A stretch of 64,000 nt of DNA from Emticicia sp965283955 (lineage in GTDB: Bacteria; Bacteroidota; Bacteroidia; Cytophagales; Spirosomataceae). Shown here piece after piece: positions 18,724 through 28,231 of this stretch (position 1 is the stretch's first letter; each line of letters starts with the position of its first letter). The stretch is from contig CBDIQW010000003.1 of assembly GCA_965283955.1 (NCBI GenBank), positions 1 through 64,000 on the forward strand. Direction: 5' to 3'. A program made the translations under genes and the position numbers. The notes below the pieces were generated by a model. That model made no database searches. It was given only the letters and a program-made list of their open reading frames with translations, and had not been told where the DNA came from.

Positions 18724-18769
18724 CTAATGAAATTTGATTGGGGAAAATATGTGAACCAAATTTCATTAG
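18724..18769. repeat. 13-bp inverted repeat with 20-bp spacer
   Basis: CTAATGAAATTTG (18724-18736) and CAAATTTCATTAG (18757-18769) are perfectly complementary. Position just after the 20-bp palindrome suggests it belongs to the same plasmid-maintenance site. Confidence 0.5.
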
Positions 18770-18913
18770 TCTATGACTGATATAATAGCAAGAAAATCTC
18801 ATTGGAGAATGGCTGTTTATGTTACGTTAAATATAAAAATATTTAACATAATAAAAGTTATATAACACACATCATATGCTACTAAATTAACTTGACATAT
18901 ATAATATAAATAT

Positions 18914-19141
18914 ATGATAATCAAGGACTTACAAAGAAATAAAAAAAATCGTAACTTCATACCCTACTTACGAAAAGTAGTAGAAAGTTACCGTGCTGGA
19001 CTGGTCTCTTCTACTGAATTGAAGACTGGTTTACAGATGGATTTTAAGCGTGTTCGACATCTTAACGCGGAATGCCGCCCATTCGGTATTTTAAGCATCG
19101 AATTTTACCCCTTCTTAAACCTAAAAAAACTAAGAAAATGA
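18914..19141 (+). CDS. Small basic protein, possibly a decayed transposase OrfA
   Basis: 75 residues, rich in Lys/Arg. RNFIPYLRKVVESYRAGLVSSTELKTGLQMDF resembles the start of IS3-type OrfA helix-turn-helix proteins of Bacteroidota, and the tiny coiled-coil frame that follows with an ATGA overlap would fit the leucine-zipper part of such an OrfA. No orfB or terminal repeats were seen, so if it is an IS it is only a remnant. Alternatively an independent small DNA-binding protein. Low certainty. Confidence 0.4.
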   Translation: MIIKDLQRNKKNRNFIPYLRKVVESYRAGLVSSTELKTGLQMDFKRVRHLNAECRPFGILSIEFYPFLNLKKLRK

Positions 19142-19209
19142 AATCAGACAACGCCCGAATCAAAGAACTTAAAGCAAGAATTAAGTTACTTGAAAAAGAA
19201 GTGGCATGA
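19138..19209 (+). CDS. 23-residue coiled-coil peptide frame
   Basis: Begins at an ATGA overlap with the previous frame's stop and encodes MKSDNARIKELKARIKLLEK plus three residues, a heptad-like amphipathic helix. It may be translated by coupling, or be the frameshifted continuation of the same ancestral OrfA-like gene. No further open frame follows. Confidence 0.35.
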   Translation: MKSDNARIKELKARIKLLEKEVA

Positions 19210-19445
19210 GTTTCATCATCCTAAATCAAAAGATGAATAGGTTAAATTTTTAAAAAACATTCCATTTTACTGTTGGCGAAATTGTGAATGAGTTTCTTAT
19301 AATCTACTATTGGAATAACCTTAGTAAAATAAGTTCATTTAAATTATAATTGAGCTACCGTATATTCCAACACAACAAAAGTAGATTTGAATACAACTAT
19401 TTTTTATTTAATGCAGAATTTTGCAAAAGATAAAAAATAATAAGA

Positions 19446-20549
19446 ATGAATATATTAATCACAGGTTCGTTGGGGCATATTGGGTTGCCACTTGCCACAA
19501 TTTTAATACAAAAAGGACATTCACTTACAATCATAAGCAGTAAGTCTGAAAAACAAAAAGAAATAGAGGAATTAGGAGCCAAAGCCGCCATTGGCTCATT
19601 GGAAGATGTATCATTCTTGACACAAACCTTCGGAGGTACTGATGCCGTATTTTGTATGGTACCTCCTGCCGATTATAGCGAACCAGACCGAAGGGTTTAT
19701 TATGGGCGAATAGCAAATAATTATTATAGGGCAATACAAGATACAAAAGTTGCTCGTGTCATACATTTAAGTACATTTGGTGCAGACTTGGATACAGGAA
19801 CGGGCATATTATTAGGGGCTTATGATGCAGAAAAAATACTCAATCAATTAGAAGATGTCAATCTCACGCATATCAGACCCACATATTTTTATTATAATCT
19901 CAACAACTTTATTAATATGATAAAGTACCAAGGAGTAATAAAAGCAAATTATGGTGGCGACCGCAAATTTCCAATGGTTGCACCTACTGATATTTCCGAA
20001 GTGGTTGCCGAAGAAATTCAAAATCTGCATTCTGCAAATAAAGTGCGATATGTGGCAAGTGACGAACGAAACGGCCATGAAATTGCATCGGTTTTAGGAA
20101 AAGCCATTGGCAAACCAGACTTGAAATGGGTGGTTATCAGCAACGAGGAAGTTCAAAAAAGTATGGAAGATTTTGGTATGCCTACAATGCTTGCCCAAGG
20201 CTTTGTGGACATGTTCGATAGTATGTATAAAGGAGATTTAGCTAAGGACTTTTATTTGCACAAACCTACGCTTGGAAAAATAAAATTAGAGGATTTTGTG
20301 AATGATTTTGTTGCCGCATACAACGCAAAACAAAAAATGAATAATAATATACAGCATAAAAGAGCTTTTTTGATTTGGCTTGCTATCTATCCGTTAATCA
20401 CCATAATATTTTTTCTTTTTGGCGAGTTTTTAATGACAATACCCTTGCTCTTGCGTACATTTTTGCTCACAGGGTGCTTAGTTCCACTAATGGTTTATGT
20501 GGTATTACCATTTTATAATAAGATATTTGCAAAGTGGTTATCTAAATAA
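19446..20549 (+). CDS. NmrA-like NAD(P)-binding protein with C-terminal membrane segment
   Basis: 367 residues. The Rossmann start ILITGSLGHIGLPLATIL (about 3-20) is a GxxGxxG-type nucleotide site, and the body follows the NmrA/atypical SDR pattern (HLSTFGADLDTGTG, IRPTYFYYNL). The catalytic YxxxK of classical SDRs is not evident, as usual for NmrA-like redox sensors or quinone-type reductases. Residues about 300-367 add two hydrophobic helices (AFLIWLAIYPLITIIFFLF and an adjacent one), not part of the normal fold, so the protein may be membrane-anchored. An AraC regulator follows after 14 bp on the same strand and is probably co-transcribed. Confidence 0.82.
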   Translation: MNILITGSLGHIGLPLATILIQKGHSLTIISSKSEKQKEIEELGAKAAIGSLEDVSFLTQTFGGTDAVFCMVPPADYSEPDRRVYYGRIANNYYRAIQDTKVARVIHLSTFGADLDTGTGILLGAYDAEKILNQLEDVNLTHIRPTYFYYNLNNFINMIKYQGVIKANYGGDRKFPMVAPTDISEVVAEEIQNLHSANKVRYVASDERNGHEIASVLGKAIGKPDLKWVVISNEEVQKSMEDFGMPTMLAQGFVDMFDSMYKGDLAKDFYLHKPTLGKIKLEDFVNDFVAAYNAKQKMNNNIQHKRAFLIWLAIYPLITIIFFLFGEFLMTIPLLLRTFLLTGCLVPLMVYVVLPFYNKIFAKWLSK

Positions 20550-20563
20550 AACAAGGTTGAGCG

Positions 20564-21484
20564 ATGACTTCTACTAACATTCAAAGAATAAAATCTATTA
20601 CTGATTACCATAGAGTAAAGGGGCTGCCAAAACCAGCACATCCGCTCATTAGTGTCATAAAATATGAAGATTTAAAGCAATCGCCAGAAAATAATTCTAT
20701 TTCGTGGATTTATGATTTTTACTCAATTGCTCTTAAAAAAAATATTCTTGGCAAAATTAAATACGGACAATCGGAATATGATTTCGATGAAGGAATCTTG
20801 TTTTTCATTGCTCCAGGCCAAATTTTGAAAATTGAAATCGAGCCAAACCTTGAAAATTTGGGTACTGGCTTGATTCTGCTTATTCATCCTGATTATTTAT
20901 GGAATACATCATTGGCTAAGACCATACGGCAGTATGACTTTTTTGGTTATGCTGTAAATGAAGCACTTTTTCTTTCGGATAAAGAGGAAATTATCATTGA
21001 AAGTCTCATTTCAAATATCAATCAAGAACATAATTCCAATATTGACAAATACAGTCAAAGGGTAATCATTTCGCAAGTTGAAGTACTACTTAATTATGCT
21101 GATAGATTTTATAACCGCCAATTTATTACAAGGGCAATCACTAATCATACGATTCTGAATAACTTAGAAAATGTACTTGAAGTCTATTTCAACGGTGATG
21201 ATTTAAGAACAAAAGGATTACCCACCGTACAATACATTTCTAATAGATTAAATATTTCACCAAATTATTTAAGTGGTTTACTTAAAAACCTGACAGGCAA
21301 AAGCACTCAGGAACATATACAAGACCGACTCATTGAAAAAGCCAAAGAAATATTATCAACTACTGATTTTTCAGTGAGTGAAATTGCCTATCAACTTGGG
21401 TTTGAATATTCTCAATCGTTCAGTAAACTATTTAAAAGTAAAACTAACTTTAGCCCGTTGGAGTTTCGGGCAGCATTCAATTGA
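20564..21484 (+). CDS. AraC-family transcriptional regulator (paralogue A)
   Basis: 306 residues. The N-terminal cupin-like sensing domain (about 20-170) carries GQSEYDFDEGILFFIAPGQ and IHPDYLWNTSLAK. The C-terminal double HTH has TVQYISNRLNISPNYLSGLLKNLTG and SVSEIAYQLGFEYSQSFSKLFKSKTNFSPLEFR. It is strongly similar along its length to the regulators at 32994 and 39065, so these are paralogues. It sits right after the NmrA-like gene, which it likely controls; each paralogue neighbours an SDR-type enzyme gene. The ligand is unknown. Confidence 0.93.
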   Translation: MTSTNIQRIKSITDYHRVKGLPKPAHPLISVIKYEDLKQSPENNSISWIYDFYSIALKKNILGKIKYGQSEYDFDEGILFFIAPGQILKIEIEPNLENLGTGLILLIHPDYLWNTSLAKTIRQYDFFGYAVNEALFLSDKEEIIIESLISNINQEHNSNIDKYSQRVIISQVEVLLNYADRFYNRQFITRAITNHTILNNLENVLEVYFNGDDLRTKGLPTVQYISNRLNISPNYLSGLLKNLTGKSTQEHIQDRLIEKAKEILSTTDFSVSEIAYQLGFEYSQSFSKLFKSKTNFSPLEFRAAFN

Positions 21485-21532
21485 TTTTCTATTCAAATGT
21501 AGGCTAAATAGTATATTTTACTATTGGTTTTA

Positions 21533-22222
21533 CTAACTATAAATCTTAAAAAACTCTTCTTCAAACCTACTACCTATTGGAATTTCAACGATACCTGTAT
21601 GAATAGTTTTATTCCTAACCGAAAGTATTCGTTTGATGGGTACGATGTAAGAACGATGTACCCGCACAAAGTCTTTTGCGGGTAACTTTTCTTGCATCGT
21701 TTTTAGGTTCATGAGGGTAATCACTGGCTTTTTTCCTTCGATGTGTATCTTCAGAAAATCATCAAAGGTTTCGATATATAGTATTTCGACATGTGCTATT
21801 TTTACCAAACTGTATTCGGCACGAACAAACAAATATTTGTTTTCAATTGTATCAGTATTTTTGAGGTATTGGGCATAGTCACGGGCTTTAGTAACTGCCT
21901 GCAAAAACCTACTAAACTCAAATGGTTTCAACAAATAATCTACTGCACTAAGATTAAACCCTTCAACAGCATATTCGCTATGTGCAGTGGTAAATATCAC
22001 CATCGTATCTTGTGAAATTGACTTGTAAAAATCAATTCCCGACATATCAGGCATTTGAATATCCAGAAAAAGTAAATCCACAGGGAATTTACGTAGGTGT
22101 TTCAGAGCCTCCGAAGTTTTGGTAAATGTGTTTTGCAGTTGCAAAAATGGCACATCGGCACAAAAATGCTCGATTAATTCTAACGGGAGCGGCTCGTCGT
22201 CTATGGCAATACAATTAATCAT
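21533..22222 (-). CDS. LytTR-family response regulator (system 1)
   Basis: 229 residues: receiver domain 1-120 with phosphoacceptor Asp in LLFLDIQMPDMSG and the conserved Lys in VDYLLKPFEF; LytTR DNA-binding domain about 130-229 (YIETFDDFLKIH..., FVRVHRSYIVPIKRI). LytTR proteins bind two direct repeats about 21 bp apart. Its start overlaps the upstream kinase stop by 4 bp (ATGA), so the pair is one operon. Probable targets are the genes at 23675 and 27755, whose promoters share such repeats; inference from position. Confidence 0.95.
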   Translation of the reverse strand: MINCIAIDDEPLPLELIEHFCADVPFLQLQNTFTKTSEALKHLRKFPVDLLFLDIQMPDMSGIDFYKSISQDTMVIFTTAHSEYAVEGFNLSAVDYLLKPFEFSRFLQAVTKARDYAQYLKNTDTIENKYLFVRAEYSLVKIAHVEILYIETFDDFLKIHIEGKKPVITLMNLKTMQEKLPAKDFVRVHRSYIVPIKRILSVRNKTIHTGIVEIPIGSRFEEEFFKIYS

Positions 22223-23208
22223 TTTAGAGGAATATTAAGTGATACAATATATTGAAGACTATTATCGTCAATGTTTAGTGTATGAGCAGGATACATGATT
22301 TCAAGCCGTTTTAATACATTAATATTACCCTTGCCAAGTTTTTCAAGTTCAACATTTTTCTCCCTCACTTTTTTGTTGGCTACTTTTAGGTTCAATATGT
22401 CATCTTGCACATTTATATTAATCTCTATAAAACTACTTTCTTCGGTGCTTACACCATGCTTAAAGGCATTTTCTATGTAGGGCAACAATATTAATGGTGC
22501 TATTTGGCTGCCAATAATGTCGCCCGTAACATTAAAAATCACCTTTGTATTGCTGGTTCTAAACTTTTGCAGGTCTATGTAGTCAGAGATATACTTTATT
22601 TCTTTTTCCAATGCCACCATCTCTTTTTCAGTATCCATAATCACATATCGCATGATTGACGATAGTTTTACTACTGCTTCACCCGCATAATCCGATTTTT
22701 TTAGTATCAAAGTATAAATGCCATTCAGGGTATTGAATAAAAAATGTGGGTTTATTTGAGCCTTTAAGTACGAAAGCTCAGTTCTCAATTTTTCTTCTTC
22801 AATGCTTTTGAGTCTATTATAAAGCTGCATACATACAGATAAAATAAATATAATGATAAAACGCAAAAATGTGCGACCTGTAATTGTCATTGAATCGCCA
22901 ATGGTAGGTGAATGTTCGTAAGGCAACAAATCTAAAAAAAGTACCGAAGCACGTATCAAAATGAAACATAACACTATTACTATAAAATAGGTAAAATACT
23001 TTTTTTGAGAAAAATACCTCGGAAGGGCAATGTAATAATTGAAATAGTAGAAGCCCACCAACAAAATATTGATGATGATGAGCGATAGCAAAAATAAGTT
23101 TTGATAGGCAAATTGCTCATCACTAAACTCATAAAAACTCAATGGCATTATACAGAATGCTGTCCATACTAAAATATGAATTATTAGCCTTATCTGCTTA
23201 GAAGTCAT
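22219..23208 (-). CDS. LytS-type sensor histidine kinase (system 1)
   Basis: 329 residues. Four hydrophobic helices in the first about 130 residues place it in the inner membrane. A cytoplasmic His_kinase domain follows, with phosphoacceptor His in INPHFLFNTLNGIYTLI and an ATPase part LLPYIENAFKHGV. No extracellular sensory domain is visible, as usual in this class. Translationally coupled to the LytTR regulator. Divergent from the TonB receptor gene at 23675, separated by 466 bp. Confidence 0.94.
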   Translation of the reverse strand: MTSKQIRLIIHILVWTAFCIMPLSFYEFSDEQFAYQNLFLLSLIIINILLVGFYYFNYYIALPRYFSQKKYFTYFIVIVLCFILIRASVLFLDLLPYEHSPTIGDSMTITGRTFLRFIIIFILSVCMQLYNRLKSIEEEKLRTELSYLKAQINPHFLFNTLNGIYTLILKKSDYAGEAVVKLSSIMRYVIMDTEKEMVALEKEIKYISDYIDLQKFRTSNTKVIFNVTGDIIGSQIAPLILLPYIENAFKHGVSTEESSFIEININVQDDILNLKVANKKVREKNVELEKLGKGNINVLKRLEIMYPAHTLNIDDNSLQYIVSLNIPLK

Positions 23209-23674
23209 AATCTTTGAAAAATATAGTAAATAAAAGAATGTCCAAAATTATAACTTCGGATAAATGCGTACAATAAATATAGGTAATGCTTTGAAATGTA
23301 TCGGTTAATAGCTACGATTCTCAAATGTATATTAACCACTTTATTATTTCCATCAATGAGGTCGTTTGGGCATCTACCGACCCATTTTCTACATTCCCCG
23401 ATTTTATTTCATTTTATTGTGCATCACATCTAACCTTTGTCAAAGTTATTCGCAAACACAAAACCGAGTATTCCAACTAATAAATCCGTAGTGTGCCAAA
23501 ATTTATGAAAGTATAGAAAAATACGACTGAATATTTGGCACTAATCTACCAGATTATTAAACTCAAAAGAATAGACTTTTTTGGATACATCAAAAGTCGT
23601 TTAGGCTAAATATGGGCATATGTGGCTTTGTAGTTTTGTGCAGTTGAAATTTCAAAAACTCAAACTAAAGAAAA
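23209..23674. promoter_or_regulatory. Divergent promoter region between LytS (system 1) and TonB receptor
   Basis: 466 bp without a gene. Its right part contains a candidate LytTR site (repeat cores at 23578 and 23599, 21 bp apart) and TAGTTTTG at 23631, which fits the TAnnTTTG box, 44 bp before the receptor ATG. The block 23575-23602 is nearly identical to 27598-27626 before iorA. Confidence 0.55.
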
Positions 23675-26077
23675 ATGCAAACAAAAAGAAACTTTCAAAA
23701 ATTGATTTTAACATTGATTTTCGGTCTAATTGGGCTTTTATCACAGGCTCAAAAGATGGGTAATTTCAAAGGTAAAGTCATAGAAAAATCAACAAAACAA
23801 CCAATAATTGGGGCTAACGTGCGTGTCAATAACACTGGATTTGGTGTTTCTACCGATGCAGAAGGAATATTTACCATAAATAATGTTCCAGCGGGTAGCT
23901 ACTTAGTTACGGTATCTTATATTGGTTATCAGACGAAGGAACTTACCGACATAGTTATCACTTCAAGCAAAACTTATTATACTGAAGTTGAGCTACTTGA
24001 AGATGCCACCAAACTTTCAGAAGTAGCAGTCAAGGTTTTTAAAGGTGAAGTTAATCCACTTACCCCTGTCTCAACATTTTCATTGAATAGAGAAGAAATA
24101 TTTAGAACCCGAGGAGCAGGAGGCGATATTATGCGGGCTTTGTCGATTCTGCCAGGAGTTGTAAGTAGTGGTTCGCAGTTTTCGGCCATTGCAGCCCGTG
24201 GACAAGGTACGCAAGACAATGTTTATATGGTTGATGACATACCGATGTTCAATTTATCACATCTCGAAGCTGAAGGTTTTAATTCGGGTTTTAATGACCC
24301 CAATGGTGGTCGATTCAGCATATTTGCACCGAGAGTAATAGATAACGTGCAATTTCAAAATGGTGGTTTTGATGCCACCAACGGTCGAAAATCATCCTCT
24401 TATCTTGGTTTGGGCATAAAAGAAGGCAATAAAGAAACTTGGTCGTTTGTTGGGCAATTTGATTTGCTGGGTGCAACTCTCGTGGCCGATGGTCCACTAT
24501 CAAAAAAAACAAGCCTATTTTCAACAGCTCGCTACCAAAATTTAGGTACTGTGGCCAACATGACAGGGGCTGGTAATTTCGGAGCTATTTACTTTGGCGA
24601 TTACATGCTAAAAACCACCACAGAAATAAATTCAAAAAATAAGCTCTCTTTCATTGCCATGTATAATCCTGAAAGAGCATACCGAACCATCGACAATGTT
24701 GACGTTGGAACTGATATAAATGGCGATAACAGCCCAGGTAACAATCTTTTTAATAATACTGGTAGCAAAATGATGGCAGGTCTTAATCTCCGTACACTTA
24801 TTTCTACCACAAGTTATTGGAAAAATGTACTCTATTTTAGAACCTCCAATACCGATAATAAATTTGGCCGTTTTACGCCTTCGCTCGATAATGAAGGGCT
24901 AATTGTGGACCCTAAAAGTGGATACTACGATTCTAATCTTAGAAATATCATCAATAATCAGCAAGAAATAGGCTACCGCTCAATTTACTCAAAAAAATAC
25001 AAAAAAGTTAGTTTTACTGCTGGGATAGATGCTATGATTGTTGATTTGGAATATAAAAGAATCTTAAATAATACTGATACGATGTATGTCTATCGTAGCT
25101 CAGATATACGACCGAACCCCGCTCAAAGGTATCAGATAATAAATTCGGATAGATTTAATGCCAATTTTAAAAATAGTGCCTTCAACGGAGCTGCTTATGC
25201 AAGTTTATCGTGGAATATTTCCGAAAAATTTACGCTAAACCCTGGTTTAAGATATGATTACTTTGGTTTTAGTGAGCGTTCAACCATTTCACCACGAATA
25301 AGCGGCTCTTATGCCATCAAGTGAAAAGCAAAGTTTAAATTTTGCGGCGGGTATCTATTACCAAGACCTTGGATACTCAGATGTTGCCAGTCAAGACCAA
25401 AACAATAAGCTAAAACCCGAAGAGACCGTTCAAGCGATTTTAGGCTACAAATATCAGTTTTCGCCAGATTTAAAATTGGTTTTGGAAGGTTGGTCAAAAG
25501 GTTTTATGACTTGGTTGTGCAGCCCAACAGATTTTTAGGCACATTCAATAATGATGGTACAGGTAATGCTTATGGAATAGACGTAACTTTAGTTAAGCGA
25601 CTCACCAAAAAAATCAATGGTCAAGTAGGTTATTCGTTTATGGAAAGTAAAAGAAATGACAATAATGGACAGGGTGAATATGACTATACATTTAGTGTGC
25701 CGCATACTATAAATGCCTTAGTTAGCTACAAACCAAGCAATAAATGGTTGTTTTCAGGTAAATTCAGATACAGTACGGGTCGCCCGACGGATTCTTACAT
25801 CATTCATAGTAATGTGTTGAATAATCCAAATAAGCTAAGATACTCTCAAGAAATTACAGCTATCAATGGCGAAAGATTAAACGACTTTATGTCCTTAGAC
25901 ATTAGGGTTGATTATTATAAACAAATGAGAAAGGGTCTTTTCTCTGCATTTGTAGATTTAGCAAATGTAAATGGTCAATTTAATGAGGCAACAAGACTCT
26001 TTGTACCACAAACAGGAAACGTATTTAATATTGGTTTTGGATTATTCCCAACATTTGGTGTAAGGTTTGAATTGTAG
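23675..26077 (+). pseudogene. TonB-dependent outer membrane receptor, two frameshifts
   Basis: The joined product is about 800 residues: signal peptide (to about residue 25), a carboxypeptidase-like CarboxypepD_reg domain (GKVIEKSTKQPIIGANVRV), a plug domain (LSILPGVVSSGSQFSAIAARGQGTQDNVYMVDDIPM) and a beta-barrel ending GLFPTFGVRFEL with a C-terminal aromatic-like end. It imports a TonB-dependent ligand, unknown. The frame breaks at 25319-25320 (one A too many; corrected AISEKQSLNFAAG) and at 25496-25499 (AAAA, one A missing; corrected GWSKRFYDLVVQPNRFLG). Both are homopolymer changes with protein similarity uninterrupted, so sequencing error is as likely as real decay. Likely regulated by LytTR system 1. 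Confidence 0.88.
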
Positions 26078-26147
26078 TAGATGCTCTTTTCAAGAAAACT
26101 AATGGAATATTCTAAGTTGGAGAAATACTCAAAAAAGAAGAATAATT

Positions 26148-26408
26148 ATGGATAGAGTTAAAAAGGAATTATACAAATGTCTGACAGAAATGGGAATTAC
26201 ATCTTCTCAGATAACTGATTCGGCACATTATATGAAGGATTTAGGGTTTGACTCTTTAGATATTTCAGACCTAATACTAAGGGTTGAAGATAGATTTAAA
26301 ATTCAAATTCCTGATAGTGATTGGCAGATACTTGATACAGTTGGCAATACTGAAGTTTATCTGAGTAAAAACATTCATTATCAGAATCAAAACAATGAAG
26401 TAAACTGA
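26148..26408 (+). CDS. Acyl carrier protein-like protein
   Basis: 86 residues with the phosphopantetheine attachment motif LGFDSLDISDLILRVEDRFKIQIPD (Ser about 39), the standard four-helix ACP layout and length. No fatty-acid or polyketide enzymes are adjacent; it sits alone 70 bp after the TonB receptor, so its partner enzymes are elsewhere. A solitary ACP suggests a specialised role (lipid or peptide acylation), but this is open. Followed by a 38-bp palindrome that may terminate transcription. Confidence 0.87.
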   Translation: MDRVKKELYKCLTEMGITSSQITDSAHYMKDLGFDSLDISDLILRVEDRFKIQIPDSDWQILDTVGNTEVYLSKNIHYQNQNNEVN

Positions 26409-26437
26409 ATTTAAAATCAACGTTTATACAGCCTAAA

Positions 26438-26475
26438 AAATGTTAATACGATTTTTAAAAATCGTATTAACATTT
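26438..26475. terminator. 38-bp perfect palindrome after the ACP gene
   Basis: AAATGTTAATACGATTTTT and its exact complement follow each other without a loop, 30 bp after the ACP stop. RNA would form a long hairpin; inner T/A runs may serve in place of a U tail. Termination in both directions is likely, but a protein-binding palindrome is not excluded. Confidence 0.55.
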
Positions 26476-26714
26476 CTCCAAAAACACTTTTCAAGCATTC
26501 TTTTTAAACTGAGGTAGATGATTAAAACATTACTCAGTGAGGGTTTGCAGTGCCTTTACTTCATAAAGAGAACATATTAATAGCTAATTACTGAGAGGGA
26601 AAACCAAAATGTTGCTGATTGAAGATATAACAATGTTGAACCATTCTGAGGGATAATACTGCTTTTGCCATAAAAGCTTTCCAGTGTAAAATACACCCAA
26701 AAACAGGTAATATC
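26476..26714. other. Intergenic region before the GDPD gene
   Basis: No convincing gene or repeat. Short frames on both strands lack protein-like composition. Confidence 0.4.
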
Positions 26715-27569
26715 ATGAGACTTTTATATCGGTTAGTAATTGGGGGAATAACCATTTTTTTAAGTGTTTCCTGTACCGAATTAGAAACATTCCCTATACT
26801 AAATGCTGAAACCAAAAGCACCTTATTCATTGCACATAGAGGTGGAGAATCAAATTTCATGAACAATACCTTCGAGGCTTCGAGGGTAGGTTTAGCCAGT
26901 TTAGATGGTATTGAGTTAGATATTCAAATAAGTAAAGATGGAACACTTTGGATTGCTCATGATAAGGAAACACCCACCTGTGGCACATTGAAAAGTGAAT
27001 GTTTTGCCACATTGACTGATAAAGAAATCGAAAATTATAATAAATGTAGTTCTCCAAAAATAGACATTGACAAATTAGAGGACGTTCTAAAATTTGTAGC
27101 TCTTAATCACCCAACTTCAAAAATATCGTTAGATGTAAAACCTTGGTTTCCTTGTTCATTGAATTCTTTATCGGTATTTAAAGAACTTTCCAAAATTGCT
27201 GACCAAATCAATATTTTATCATTGAAGTACAATTTGTCAGATAATATTTTTGTTGAGTCCGAACACATTTGTTTTTTACAATATCTAAAAAAATTAAATC
27301 CTTTAATTGAATGTCATATCTTGGCATTTTCGGATTTAGAGAAGGCTGGAGTAAAGGCACTAAAAAATGGACTTAATGGTGTTTCATTCAAATTCACTGC
27401 AAATGAAATTTTTAATATAAAACAGCTTCAGCAACGTGGCTTAACCATTCAACTGTGGACAATAAATAGCCAATCTGACATTAATAAAGCATTGAAATTA
27501 GGCCCCAATTACATTCAAACCGACCGATTGGATGTTAAGAACATTTTTCAATCAGAATCTCACTACTAA
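26715..27569 (+). CDS. Glycerophosphodiester phosphodiesterase-family lipoprotein
   Basis: 284 residues. The N-terminus is a lipoprotein signal with lipobox-like FLSVSC (Cys about 20). GDPD TIM-barrel motifs follow: FIAHRGGESNFMNNTFEA (catalytic His and Arg, Glu), LDGIELDIQISKDGTLWIAHD (metal-binding E/D and second His), and late LTIQLWTIN. It should hydrolyse glycerophosphodiesters to glycerol-3-phosphate and an alcohol at the cell surface or periplasm. Single gene between the ACP and the iorAB operon; no clear operon partner. Confidence 0.9.
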   Translation: MRLLYRLVIGGITIFLSVSCTELETFPILNAETKSTLFIAHRGGESNFMNNTFEASRVGLASLDGIELDIQISKDGTLWIAHDKETPTCGTLKSECFATLTDKEIENYNKCSSPKIDIDKLEDVLKFVALNHPTSKISLDVKPWFPCSLNSLSVFKELSKIADQINILSLKYNLSDNIFVESEHICFLQYLKKLNPLIECHILAFSDLEKAGVKALKNGLNGVSFKFTANEIFNIKQLQQRGLTIQLWTINSQSDINKALKLGPNYIQTDRLDVKNIFQSESHY

Positions 27570-27574
27570 TTTAT

Positions 27575-27754
27575 CAGCAGATTAAACTACCAAATTATAC
27601 TTTTTGGCTACATCAAAAGTCGTTTTGATTACACAATAAGATTTTACAATGTTGAACTTTGTGTGGTTATGAACAAGCACCCATTGAGGCATTTTATAAA
27701 GTTTATAAGCTCTTCGATGGCCAACTGAAGAATCTATTTTAAAACATAATTATA
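27575..27754 (+). promoter_or_regulatory. iorAB promoter region with candidate LytTR site
   Basis: Direct repeats TACTTTTTGGCTAC (27598) and GTCGTTTTGATTAC (27619) are 21 bp apart and agree at 9-10 of 14 positions. A GAACTTTG string (27654), one change from TAnnTTTG, lies 32 bp after the second GTT core. The same spacing occurs before the TonB receptor at 23675. Confidence 0.5.
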
Positions 27755-28231
27755 ATGAAGCTAAACTTAACAATAAATAACAAGGTATTTGAAATGGATG
27801 TCGACCCTGAGATGCCCTTGCTATGGCTAATCAGAGATGTAGCAAATCTCAAAGGAACAAAGTTTGGGTGTGGTATGGCATTGTGTGGTGCTTGTTCGCT
27901 TTATGTTGATAACGAGCTGGTTAGGTCATGTTCTTATCCTGTAAAAATGGCTATCGGTAAGCGAATAACAACCATTGAAGGACTTTCTGAATCTGATGAA
28001 CGTTTGCATCCTGTGCAGCAAGCTTGGCTTGAAATTCAAGTACCGCAATGTGGCTATTGTCAACCTGGTTTTATGATGGCAGCGGCTAAGTTATTAGAAG
28101 AACATCCAAACCCTACCGAGGAAGACATAAAAAATGGCATTTCAAATATTTGTCGATGCGGTACTCACCCTCGAATTATCAAGGCAATTATTCAAGCATC
28201 AAGAATTAAACAACATGGAAACGTCAAATAA
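27755..28231 (+). CDS. iorA: (2Fe-2S)-binding subunit of an aldehyde/isoquinoline oxidoreductase (IorA-like)
   Basis: 158 residues, the usual length of the small subunit. The N-terminal plant-ferredoxin cluster is FGCGMALCGACSLYVDNELVRSC and the second cluster QCGYCQPGFMM...NICRCGTHPRI. It passes electrons from the molybdenum subunit to an outer acceptor such as a cytochrome c. The large subunit starts 17 bp before its stop, so the genes are translationally coupled. No FAD subunit is present, as in the isoquinoline 1-oxidoreductase type. Confidence 0.93.
   Translation: MKLNLTINNKVFEMDVDPEMPLLWLIRDVANLKGTKFGCGMALCGACSLYVDNELVRSCSYPVKMAIGKRITTIEGLSESDERLHPVQQAWLEIQVPQCGYCQPGFMMAAAKLLEEHPNPTEEDIKNGISNICRCGTHPRIIKAIIQASRIKQHGNVK

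Larger units (their letters stand above)
18271..18913. other. Non-coding region downstream of parB
   Basis: Apart from the purine decamers (18541-18637) and the two dyads at 18684-18703 and 18724-18769, I see no gene in this 640-bp stretch. The concentration of repeats and palindromes is unlike ordinary intergenic DNA of the window and fits a plasmid centromere. Confidence 0.5.
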
